From DATFWC01 sp045801465 (GTDB taxonomy: Bacteria; Pseudomonadota; Alphaproteobacteria; Rhizobiales; Xanthobacteraceae), in the NCBI GenBank assembly GCA_045801465.1, contig JBJMSU010000197.1:1-9834 (forward strand): a stretch of DNA of 9,834 nucleotides, written 5' to 3'. This document shows, one piece after another, positions 1 to 5,772 of the stretch. Position 1 is the first letter of the stretch. Every line of letters begins with the position of its first letter. A program made the position numbers and the translations under genes. The notes beneath the pieces are model-generated. The model saw only the letters and a list, made by a program, of their open reading frames with translations. It was not told where the DNA came from and did not search any database.

Positions 1-185
1 GTGCACCACATGCCGGCGGTGCCGTCCAGCACGGCGCGGCCGTCGGGGGTGTAGTAGTGCATGTCCTTGGCGCGCGCGATCAGGCGTGGAGCGGCCTTGA
101 ACGCGCGGTTGGGAGTGAATGGAATCCAATAGGCTTCGAGATCGTTGGGCACGGCGCTCGCCAGGCCCGCTGTTGCCGCTGGCAT
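1..185 (-). CDS. Class III omega-aminotransferase, N-terminal part (beta-alanine--pyruvate transaminase-like)
   Basis: Partial gene running off the left edge; only the first 61 codons are present. Read from the ATG at 183-185, it begins MPAATAGLASAVPNDLEAYW and continues with the segments WIPFTPNRAFKAAPRL and MHYYTPDGRAVLDGTAGMWC. This pattern (LxAYWxPFTxNRxFKxxPR, then DGRxVLDGTAGxWC) is the known N-terminus of PLP-dependent class III omega-amino acid:pyruvate aminotransferases, which move the amino group of beta-alanine or other omega-amines to pyruvate in the cytoplasm. A good ribosome binding site (AAGGAA on the minus strand, 193-198) lies 7 bases upstream of the ATG and supports this start. 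The gene is divergent from hisS. The catalytic lysine and PLP site lie outside the window, so the substrate cannot be judged. Confidence 0.85.
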   Translation of the reverse strand, partial: MPAATAGLASAVPNDLEAYWIPFTPNRAFKAAPRLIARAKDMHYYTPDGRAVLDGTAGMWC

Positions 186-293
186 GGTGGTGTTCCTTGA
201 TGTTGCGTGGCGGCGGGCGCGGAGCAAGCGACCCGTCCCTTGCCGCTCCCCGGCCCGGCTGCTACCAACCGCGCATCACGAGGTTGAGCGATA
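186..293. promoter_or_regulatory. Divergent intergenic region between the aminotransferase and hisS
   Basis: This 108-base space must hold the start signals of both divergent genes. The minus-strand ribosome binding site (193-198) belongs to the aminotransferase. For hisS, GAGG at 280-283 sits 10 bases before the ATG. A weak plus-strand promoter candidate is TTGCCG (240-245), 17 bases, then TACCAA (263-268); the -10 match is poor, so this is only a guess. No strong palindrome or terminator was seen. Confidence 0.3.
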
Positions 294-1793
294 ATGGCCG
301 ACAAATCCGACAAATCCAACAAGCTCAAGGCGCGCCTGCCGCGCGGCCACGGCGATCGCGGGCCGGCTGAGATCGCCGCCACGCGGCGCATGTTGGAGAC
401 GATCCGCGCGGTCTACGAGCGCTACGGCTTCGAGCCGGTGGAGACGCCGGCGATCGAATTCACCGACGCACTCGGCAAGTTCCTGCCCGACCAGGACCGC
501 CCGAACGAAGGCGTGTTCTCGTTTCAGGACGACGACGAGCAGTGGCTCTCGCTGCGCTACGACCTCACCGCGCCGCTCGCGCGCTATGTGGCGGAGAACT
601 TCGACGCGCTGCCCAAGCCGTATCGCAGCTATCGCGAGGGCTACGTGTTTCGCAACGAGAAGCCAGGCCCGGGCCGCTTCCGCCAGTTCATGCAGTTCGA
701 CGCCGACACGGTGGGCTCGGCCTCGCCGGCCGCCGACGCCGAGATGTGCATGATGGCGGCCGACACCATGGAGGCGCTCGGCATCCCGCGCGGCAGCTAC
801 GTGGTGAAGGTGAACAATCGCAAAGTGCTCGATGGAGTGATGGAGACGATCGGTCTGAGTGGCGGATCAAATGATGCGAAACGCCTGACCGTTCTTCGGG
901 CGATGGACAAATTCGATCGTCTTGGCGATTTGGGCGTACGACAGTTACTCGGTAAGGGACGCAAGGATGAGTCTGGTGATTTCACGAGAGGGGCGGAATT
1001 AGACGCAGCATCGATTGAAACGATTATGAGCGTGTTTGAACCGGTCGCCGATGTAAAAGAAAAACTTGCTCAAATCGACTTTCGATTGCGAGACAGCAAA
1101 GTCGGCCAACAAGGCGGAAAAGAATTGGAAGAGATTGCGACTCTCGTAGCGAGTTCCGGCTATGGCGATGGCCGAATTACCATCGACCCGTCCGTCGTGC
1201 GCGGGCTCGAGTACTACACCGGGCCGGTCTACGAGGTGGAGCTCACCTTCGAGATCAAGGACGATGACGGGCGGCCGGTGCGCTTCGGTTCGGTCGGCGG
1301 CGGCGGGCGCTACGACGGGCTGATCGGCCGCTTTCGCGGCGACGACGTGCCGGCGACCGGCTTCTCCATCGGCGTGTCGCGGCTGCAGGCGGCGCTCACC
1401 CACCTCGGCAAGCTCGACGCTGCGCCTGCGCCCGGCCCCGTGGTCGTCACCGTGTTCGACCGCGACCGCATTGCCGACTATCAGCGCATGGTCCAGCAAC
1501 TGCGCGCGGCCGGCGTCGGCGCCGAGCTCTATCTCGGCGGCGGCCGCATGGGTCCGCAGATGAAATATGCCGACAAGCGCCGCAGCCCCTGCGCGATCAT
1601 CCAGGGCGGCGACGAGAAGGCCAAGGGCGAGGTGCAGATCAAGGATCTGATCGAAGGCGCCAAGGCGGCCGCGGCGATTGCGTCGAACCAGGAATGGCGG
1701 GAAACGCGTCCCGCCCAGTTCGCCGTGCCCGAAGAGAAGATCGTCGAAGCCGTGCGCGAGGTGCTCGCCCGCCACGGCATCGCCTGGCGCTGA
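294..1793 (+). CDS. hisS: Histidyl-tRNA synthetase (alphaproteobacterial type)
   Basis: Class II aminoacyl-tRNA synthetase, 499 residues, which activates histidine with ATP and charges tRNA-His in the cytoplasm. Visible motifs in order: motif 1 region around VETPAIEF (49-56); LRYDLTAPLARYVA (87-100); motif 2 with FRNEKPGPGRFRQF (119-132, R120 the ATP-contacting arginine); an insertion domain (about 174-299); HisA motif RGLEYYTG (303-310); HisB motif GGGGRYDGL (335-343); motif 3 GFSIGVSRL (356-364); and a C-terminal anticodon-binding domain from about 382. The start is supported by GAGG 10 bases upstream and by the family-like opening MADKSDKSNKLKARLPRG. Known of the family: many alphaproteobacteria have an unusual HisRS co-evolved with a tRNA-His lacking G-1. 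Odd here: codons about 174-298 (bases 811-1185) drop to roughly 48% GC and use AAA, GAA, TTG, GTA and CGA, unlike the rest of the gene. The reading frame is intact and the protein still looks like a normal family member. Confidence 0.97.
   Translation: MADKSDKSNKLKARLPRGHGDRGPAEIAATRRMLETIRAVYERYGFEPVETPAIEFTDALGKFLPDQDRPNEGVFSFQDDDEQWLSLRYDLTAPLARYVAENFDALPKPYRSYREGYVFRNEKPGPGRFRQFMQFDADTVGSASPAADAEMCMMAADTMEALGIPRGSYVVKVNNRKVLDGVMETIGLSGGSNDAKRLTVLRAMDKFDRLGDLGVRQLLGKGRKDESGDFTRGAELDAASIETIMSVFEPVADVKEKLAQIDFRLRDSKVGQQGGKELEEIATLVASSGYGDGRITIDPSVVRGLEYYTGPVYEVELTFEIKDDDGRPVRFGSVGGGGRYDGLIGRFRGDDVPATGFSIGVSRLQAALTHLGKLDAAPAPGPVVVTVFDRDRIADYQRMVQQLRAAGVGAELYLGGGRMGPQMKYADKRRSPCAIIQGGDEKAKGEVQIKDLIEGAKAAAAIASNQEWRETRPAQFAVPEEKIVEAVREVLARHGIAWR
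811..1185 (+). other. Low-GC, atypical-codon patch inside hisS (insertion domain)
   Basis: By hand count, bases 901-1140 are about 48% GC, against 68% at 541-600 and 78% at 1261-1320 in the same gene. The lowest 60-base block (1021-1080) is about 43%. Codon choice changes with it: runs such as GTA AAA GAA AAA CTT GCT CAA occur here and not in the flanks. The patch covers the insertion domain between motif 2 and the HisA motif. Its edges fall in conserved segments (VKVNNRKVLDGV on the left, IDPSVVRGLEYYTG on the right), as expected if a homologous fragment from a lower-GC relative had recombined in. Relaxed selection on a variable domain is the alternative. Confidence 0.75.
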
Positions 1794-1824
1794 CCTAAGG
1801 GTAATACGCTTTATGATTTCTTAA

Positions 1825-1839
1825 CCGGGCACCGCCCGG
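1825..1839. other. Short GC-rich stem-loop after hisS
   Basis: CCGGGC, loop ACC, GCCCGG form a perfect 6-bp stem 31 bases after the hisS stop. There is no T-run on the plus-strand side (ACCAGAGTGG follows), so it is a poor intrinsic terminator. It may attenuate or protect the hisS transcript end, or be chance in high-GC DNA. Confidence 0.35.
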
Positions 1840-1848
1840 ACCAGAGTG

Positions 1849-1876
1849 GTGATCGTTAATCGCGCTTGGCGATCAC
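1849..1876. promoter_or_regulatory. Inverted repeat upstream of hisZ (operator candidate)
   Basis: GTGATCG (1849-1855) and CGATCAC (1870-1876) are perfect 7-bp inverted arms around a 14-base spacer, 70 bases before the hisZ start in the 153-base hisS-hisZ gap. Arm centres lie 21 bases apart (two helical turns), which suits a dimeric repressor. No regulator is known to me for this exact sequence. Confidence 0.35.
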
Positions 1877-1946
1877 GGTCGAAACGCGCCTGCCGCCGTG
1901 CTAAAGGCCGGCCGCACTTCAGTTCCTCCGGTGAACGGCCGCGTCC

Positions 1947-3092
1947 ATGAGCGACATCACGAGTCTGGCGGGACTTAATCCGCAGGCCGAGGCGCTCGTC
2001 GCTCATTTCGAGCGTGCCGGCTATGCCCGCGCGGCGCCCCCGCTGCTGCAGCCGGCCGAGCCGTTTCTCGACCTCTCGGGCGAGGACATCCGCCGGCGCA
2101 TGTATCTCACCAGCGATGCGCAAGGCCGCGAGCTGTGCCTGCGGCCCGATCTGACGATTCCGGTGGCGCTCGACTACTTGAGCTCGCCTTCGGCCGGCGG
2201 ACCCGCCGGCTACTGCTATCTCGGGCCGGTGTTCCGCCAGCGCGGCGCCACCGCCGGCGAGTTCCTGCAGGCCGGCATCGAGTCCTTCGGCCGCAAGGAT
2301 CAGGCGGCGGCCGACGCCGAAATGCTGGCGCTCGGGCTCGAGGCCTGCGCGCAGTACGGCCTCGTGGCGCCGGACATCCGCATGGGCGACGTCGCCTTGT
2401 TTACCGCCCTGATCGCCGCCCTCGAGCTGCCCCCGGCCTGGCGGCGCCGCCTCGTCAAGGACTTCAACCGCAAGGCCAATCTCGCCTCCGATCTCGACGC
2501 GCTGGTGCGCGACGCCGCCAAAGGGCGGCCGCAATATCAGGGCGTGCTGGCGGCACTGGCGGGTTCCGATCCCGCCGCCGCGCACGCCCTCGTCACCGAC
2601 CTCCTGTCGATCTCCAGCATCTCCACCGTCGGCGGCCGTTCGGTCGACGAGATCGCCGATCGCTTCCTGGAACAGGCGGCGCTCGGCGGCGCGACCGGCA
2701 TTCCCGGCGAGATGCGCATCGTCATCGAGCGGTTCCTCGCCATCGGTGGCGACCCCGACGAAGCGGCCGTCGAGCTGCGCGCGCTCGCCGGCGATTCCGG
2801 CACCGCGATGGATCCGGTCATCGACCTGTTCGAGAGCCGCACCGGTTTCCTGGCGGCGCGCGGGGTCGACGTCTCGCGCATCCGCTTCTCCACCGCCTTC
2901 GGGCGCGGCCTCGATTATTACTCGGGGTTCGTCTTCGAGCTGCATCCCCGGCAGGGCGCTGCCGAGCGCCCGCTCGTCGCCGGCGGGCGCTACGACGGCC
3001 TGTTGATGCGGCTCGGCAGCGCGGCGCCCATTCCGGCGGTCGGCTTTGCCGTGTGGATCGAGCGGCTGGCGGCGCTGGAGGCGGCGTCATGA
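1947..3092 (+). CDS. hisZ: ATP phosphoribosyltransferase regulatory subunit HisZ
   Basis: HisZ, 381 residues, is a HisRS paralogue without aminoacylation or tRNA-binding role. It forms a complex with HisG and is needed for its activity and for histidine feedback. It keeps the class II core: LCLRPDLTIPVALDYL (64-79), CYLGPVFRQRG (90-100, R98 equivalent to the motif 2 arginine), RGLDYYSG (320-327, compare RGLEYYTG in HisS), VAGGRYDGL (344-352) and GFAVWIERL (366-374, motif 3). The HisRS segment EKPGPGRFRQFMQF is replaced by GATAGEFLQAGIE, and a motif 3 glycine by tryptophan, which fits loss of synthetase function. The C-terminal anticodon-binding domain is absent, as is usual for HisZ. No strong Shine-Dalgarno sequence precedes the ATG; the start is chosen because QPAEPFLDLSGEDIRRRM sits at the usual distance. 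Its stop overlaps the hisG start (ATGA, 3089-3092), so the two are translationally coupled. Confidence 0.95.
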   Translation: MSDITSLAGLNPQAEALVAHFERAGYARAAPPLLQPAEPFLDLSGEDIRRRMYLTSDAQGRELCLRPDLTIPVALDYLSSPSAGGPAGYCYLGPVFRQRGATAGEFLQAGIESFGRKDQAAADAEMLALGLEACAQYGLVAPDIRMGDVALFTALIAALELPPAWRRRLVKDFNRKANLASDLDALVRDAAKGRPQYQGVLAALAGSDPAAAHALVTDLLSISSISTVGGRSVDEIADRFLEQAALGGATGIPGEMRIVIERFLAIGGDPDEAAVELRALAGDSGTAMDPVIDLFESRTGFLAARGVDVSRIRFSTAFGRGLDYYSGFVFELHPRQGAAERPLVAGGRYDGLLMRLGSAAPIPAVGFAVWIERLAALEAAS

Positions 3093-4063
3093 ACGGCCCG
3101 CTCGTCCTCGCCGTCCCGTCCAAGGGCCGCCTGCAGGAGAACGCGCATGCGTTCTTCGCGCGCGCCGGCCTCGTCCTCGTGCAGCCGCGCGGTGCGCGCG
3201 ACTATCGCGGCACCGTTGCGGGTGTCGACGGCATCGAGGTCGCCTACCTGTCGTCGGCCGAGATCACGGCGCAGCTCGCCCAGGGCGCGGTCCATCTCGG
3301 CGTCACCGGCGAGGACCTCGTGCGCGAGACGATCGCCGACGCTGAATCGCGCGTCATCTTCCTCGACCGGCTCGGCTTCGGCGAAGCCAACGTGGTGGTC
3401 GCGGTGCCCCAGGCGTGGATCGATGTGCGCACCATGGCGGATCTCGACGACGTCGCGACCGCGTTCCGCCTCAAGCGCGATCGCAAGATGCGGGTCGCCG
3501 CCAAATACGTGAACCTCACGCGCGCGTTCTTCGCCGCGCACAATGTCATCGACTACCGCATCGTCGAGAGCGCAGGCGCGACCGAAGGCGCGCCGGCCGC
3601 CGGCACCGCCGAGCTGATCGTCGACATCACCACGACCGGCGCGACGCTCGCCGCGAACGCCCTGAAGGTGATCGACGACGGCATCATTTTGCCCTCGCAG
3701 GCGAACCTGATCGCCTCGCGCGGCGCGAGCTGGAGCGCAGCCGAGCGCGAGACCGCGCGCCTCATCCTCGACCGCATTGCCGGCGAGCGCCGCGCCCGCG
3801 CCATCCGCGAGGTGCGCGCGCACGTGCCGTCGGGCGGCGCGGCGTTGCTCGCCGAGGTGAGAGAGCGCTTCGGCGCCGAGTTCCCGTTCGGCGCGCCGGT
3901 CGCGAGCCTGCTCACGCTGCACAGCCCGGCCGCGACGGTGGCGGCGTTGGCGACGTTTTTGCGCGAGCGCGGCGCCAACAATGTCTCGGTCGCCAGCCTC
4001 GACTATGTGTTCGCGCGCGACAACCCACTCTACGCCAAGCTCGAGGCAGGGCTCGGCGCCTGA
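3089..4063 (+). CDS. hisG: ATP phosphoribosyltransferase, catalytic subunit HisG
   Basis: HisG, 324 residues, joins ATP and PRPP to give phosphoribosyl-ATP, the first and feedback-controlled step of histidine synthesis in the cytoplasm. Visible: PSKGRL (10-15), GVTGEDLV (71-78), KYVNLTR (139-145), ESAGATEGAPAAGTAELIVD (160-179), and the PRPP-binding loop VDITTTGATL (178-187). The start is the ATG inside the ATGA overlap with hisZ; the open frame extends upstream within hisZ but that part is only high-GC read-through. The protein is longer than the classic short HisG (about 200-230 residues) that works with HisZ. Residues about 231-324 form a C-terminal extension ending in LATFLRERGANNVSVASLDY, which recalls the ACT-like regulatory domain of long HisG. 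I recall HisG proteins of about 325 residues in Bradyrhizobium, so this may be a lineage trait. The gene ends 3 bases from the convergent gtrA-like gene. Confidence 0.96.
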   Translation: MNGPLVLAVPSKGRLQENAHAFFARAGLVLVQPRGARDYRGTVAGVDGIEVAYLSSAEITAQLAQGAVHLGVTGEDLVRETIADAESRVIFLDRLGFGEANVVVAVPQAWIDVRTMADLDDVATAFRLKRDRKMRVAAKYVNLTRAFFAAHNVIDYRIVESAGATEGAPAAGTAELIVDITTTGATLAANALKVIDDGIILPSQANLIASRGASWSAAERETARLILDRIAGERRARAIREVRAHVPSGGAALLAEVRERFGAEFPFGAPVASLLTLHSPAATVAALATFLRERGANNVSVASLDYVFARDNPLYAKLEAGLGA

Positions 4064-4066
4064 CGC

Positions 4067-4567
4067 TCAGCGCGCATCCTCGGCTTTCGCGCGCGCCGTC
4101 GGCCGAAACACGAAGAAATGCGAAAGCGAGAAGTTGAGGAGGAAACTAACCCCGAGGCCGAAAACTTTGCCGACGAGACTCGGATCGATGGCGAGAGCAT
4201 TTCCCACCAGAATCGTTACCAGGTAAGCCACAACGTAGACGGTCACCGTATCGCCCACGAAGCCCGCCACCTGGGCGCCCAAATAGCTCACATAGGCCCT
4301 GAAGCGCAATTTCCGCTGCGATTCCGCTGCGAACGTGATCATCGAGTTCATCACGTATGAGCCGGTGACCGCGATGATCCAGGCAAAGGCGTTGGCGACG
4401 AGGATGGAGAGCTCCAGATACAGCCGTCCGAAAGTGAACAGGCCGAAATCGAGCAGCGTGTTGACCACGCCCACCCCGGCAAAGCTGACCGCCTTCAGGA
4501 GCAGGGCGCGGTCCTGCAGTAGGCTGCGGATGCGATCGAAAAGACTTTTGCGGCTGGAGGGCTGCAT
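4067..4567 (-). CDS. GtrA family small membrane protein (putative polyprenyl-phosphate-sugar flippase)
   Basis: 166 residues with about four predicted membrane helices (roughly 22-48, 52-77, 92-122, 132-155). Family-type motifs are VGVVNTLLDFGLF (32-44), SYVMNSMITF (70-79) and VFGLGVSFLLNFSLSHFFVF (135-154). GtrA-type proteins are thought to flip polyprenyl-phosphate-linked sugars across the inner membrane for glycosylation of envelope polymers, beside a GtrB-type glycosyltransferase; the divergent neighbour is just such an enzyme. The ATG is fixed by an in-frame TAA only five codons upstream; AAGCGG before it is a weak ribosome binding site. GC is about 55-63% in the parts counted, below its neighbours, partly because membrane helices use T-rich codons. 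It converges on hisG with 3 bases between stops and no visible terminator, so the transcripts probably overlap. Specific substrate unknown. Confidence 0.88.
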   Translation of the reverse strand: MQPSSRKSLFDRIRSLLQDRALLLKAVSFAGVGVVNTLLDFGLFTFGRLYLELSILVANAFAWIIAVTGSYVMNSMITFAAESQRKLRFRAYVSYLGAQVAGFVGDTVTVYVVAYLVTILVGNALAIDPSLVGKVFGLGVSFLLNFSLSHFFVFRPTARAKAEDAR

Positions 4568-4617
4568 GCGGCGGGCCGCTTAGCACGTCCGTCTGCGCCC
4601 GCCGAGCCCCACCTGCG

Positions 4618-4646
4618 GCGACATTGGCCCGCATTTACGCTATAAT
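4618..4646 (+). promoter_or_regulatory. Candidate sigma70 promoter for the glycosyltransferase-deacetylase operon
   Basis: GCGACA (4618-4623), a 17-base spacer, then a perfect TATAAT (4641-4646). The -35 box matches TTGACA at four of six positions. It lies in the AT-rich part of the divergent region, about 68 bases before the glycosyltransferase ATG, and points the right way. An 8-bp inverted repeat begins inside the spacer just before the -10 box. Confidence 0.5.
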
Positions 4647-4680
4647 TACATGTGAATGCCAAACACTTAAGCCGTAAATG
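4632..4680. promoter_or_regulatory. Inverted repeat flanking the -10 box (operator candidate)
   Basis: CATTTACG (4632-4639) and CGTAAATG (4673-4680) are perfect 8-bp inverted arms with 33 bases between. The left arm ends one base before TATAAT and the right arm lies in the expected 5' leader. Arm centres are 41 bases apart, close to four helical turns. Between them are the small palindromes ACATGT (4648-4653) and CTTAAG (4666-4671). A repressor bound here could control the plus-strand operon and perhaps the divergent gtrA-like gene. Confidence 0.4.
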
Positions 4681-4705
4681 GTACGCACGACCGGGCGCGA
4701 GCGGC

Positions 4706-4725
4706 GATGACGAATGATGACGAAT
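4706..4725 (+). repeat. 10-bp tandem duplication across the glycosyltransferase start codon
   Basis: GATGACGAAT occurs twice head to tail (4706-4715, 4716-4725), followed by a further G. Because the unit is not a multiple of three, the first ATG (4707) opens only MTNDDE then TGA at 4725-4727, while the ATGs at 4714 and 4717 open the long frame. The only weak ribosome binding sequence (GAGCGG, 4699-4704) is very close to the first ATG, so the short frame may be translated and feed re-initiation. Confidence 0.75.
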
Positions 4726-5772
4726 GAAGCGAGTTCAAGAGCGACCGACGCCCGGCGCGCGCCGTCGCGTGCGGTGGAAGCCGGCCTCTCCATCATCGTG
4801 CCGCTGTTCAACGAGGCGGGCGGCCTCGCCGCGCTGCACGAGCGGATCTCGGCGGTGGCGCGGCGGCTTGGCGAAACGCGCGGGCTCAAATGCGAGGTGG
4901 TCTATATCGATGACGGCAGCCGCGATGCGACGCTAAGCGTTGCCCAGGCGCTGCCCGCCGCTGCGCTCGATGTCCAAGTCGTGTCGCTGTCGCGCAATTT
5001 CGGCAAGGAAGCCGCGCTGCTGGCCGGCCTCGATCATGCCCGGCTCGGCGCCGTGCTGTTCATGGACGGCGACGGCCAGCATCCGCCGAGCCTGGTCGAG
5101 GCGCTGGTGAGCCATTGGCTCGATGGCGGCTATGACGTGGCCTATACCGCCAAGGCGGATCGCGAGAACGAATCGTGGCTGATCAGGTCGGGCGTGAAGC
5201 TGTTCTACCTCGCGCTCAACTGGGGCGCCCACCACAAGATCCCGGCCGACGCCGGCGATTTCCGCCTGCTGTCGCCGCGCGCCGCGGCGGCGCTGCGGCA
5301 GATGCCGGAGCGCAATCGTTTCTTCAAGGGGCTGGCGAGCTGGATCGGCTTTCGCCAGATTCGCGTCGACTACAAGCCGGCCGAACGCGCGCACGGCCGC
5401 ACCACATGGAACATCTACCGACTGGTCGGGCTTTCGATCGAAGGCCTGACCTCGTTCTCGGTCGCGCCGTTGCGGCTCGCGAGCCTGCTCGGTCTCCTGC
5501 TCGCCGGCATTGCACTGATCTTCGGAGCGCAGATCCTGTTCGAGGTGCTGTTCTACGGCGTCGCGGTGCCCGGCTATCCGTCGGTGGTGGTGGGTCTGAT
5601 GGTGCTCGGCGGCGTCCAACTCGTGATGATCGGAATCATGGGCGAATACATCGGCAAGATCCTCTCCGAGCTGAAGGCGCGGCCGGTCTATTTCGTCGCC
5701 GAGCACAGCCTCAGGACGGCCGAGGCGAGCGAGCAGCCGAGCGCTCCAGCGGCACGCACCGCGGCCGAGTGA
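4714..5772 (+). CDS. Polyprenyl-phosphate glycosyltransferase, family 2 (DPM1/ArnC/GtrB type)
   Basis: 352 residues. Family GT2 enzyme expected to move a sugar from a nucleotide sugar to undecaprenyl (polyprenyl) phosphate at the cytoplasmic face of the inner membrane. Visible: LSIIVPLFNEAGGL (25-38); VVYIDDGSRDAT (62-73, D66/D67); SLSRNFGKEAALLAGLDHA (91-109); the metal-binding FMDGDGQHPP (116-125); DAGDFRLLSPRAA (179-191); ERNRFFKGLASWIGF (199-213); YKPAERAHGRTTW (220-232). Two C-terminal membrane helices follow (about 253-280 and 289-314), giving the usual GtrB/ArnC layout, then a short Ala/Pro/Glu tail. The start is either of two adjacent ATGs (4714, 4717) inside a 10-bp tandem duplication. 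The stop overlaps the next start by one base (TGATG), so it is coupled to the deacetylase. Sugar specificity cannot be read from the sequence; ceramide-type HpnI is less likely given the two C-terminal helices. Confidence 0.92.
   Translation: MMTNEASSRATDARRAPSRAVEAGLSIIVPLFNEAGGLAALHERISAVARRLGETRGLKCEVVYIDDGSRDATLSVAQALPAAALDVQVVSLSRNFGKEAALLAGLDHARLGAVLFMDGDGQHPPSLVEALVSHWLDGGYDVAYTAKADRENESWLIRSGVKLFYLALNWGAHHKIPADAGDFRLLSPRAAAALRQMPERNRFFKGLASWIGFRQIRVDYKPAERAHGRTTWNIYRLVGLSIEGLTSFSVAPLRLASLLGLLLAGIALIFGAQILFEVLFYGVAVPGYPSVVVGLMVLGGVQLVMIGIMGEYIGKILSELKARPVYFVAEHSLRTAEASEQPSAPAARTAAE

Noticed and set aside
1825..1839. Intrinsic terminator after hisS
   Set aside because: The stem is only 6 bp and no T-run follows on the plus strand; kept only as a stem-loop.
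1821..2945. 374-codon minus-strand open frame opposite hisZ
   Set aside because: Low-complexity Arg/Ala/Gly-rich translation with no family motif, lying opposite a well-supported hisZ; long antisense frames are common in high-GC DNA.
2135..3088. N-terminal extension of the hisG frame into hisZ
   Set aside because: The upstream part is Arg-rich read-through; the ATG in the ATGA overlap gives the normal HisG N-terminus.
2990..3922. 310-codon minus-strand open frame opposite hisG
   Set aside because: No recognisable domain, and composition typical of a shadow of G/C-ending codons.
5175..5771. N-terminal extension of the deacetylase frame into the glycosyltransferase gene, as a possible fusion
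   Set aside because: It is a different frame from the supported glycosyltransferase and shows no motif; the TGATG coupled start is sufficient.
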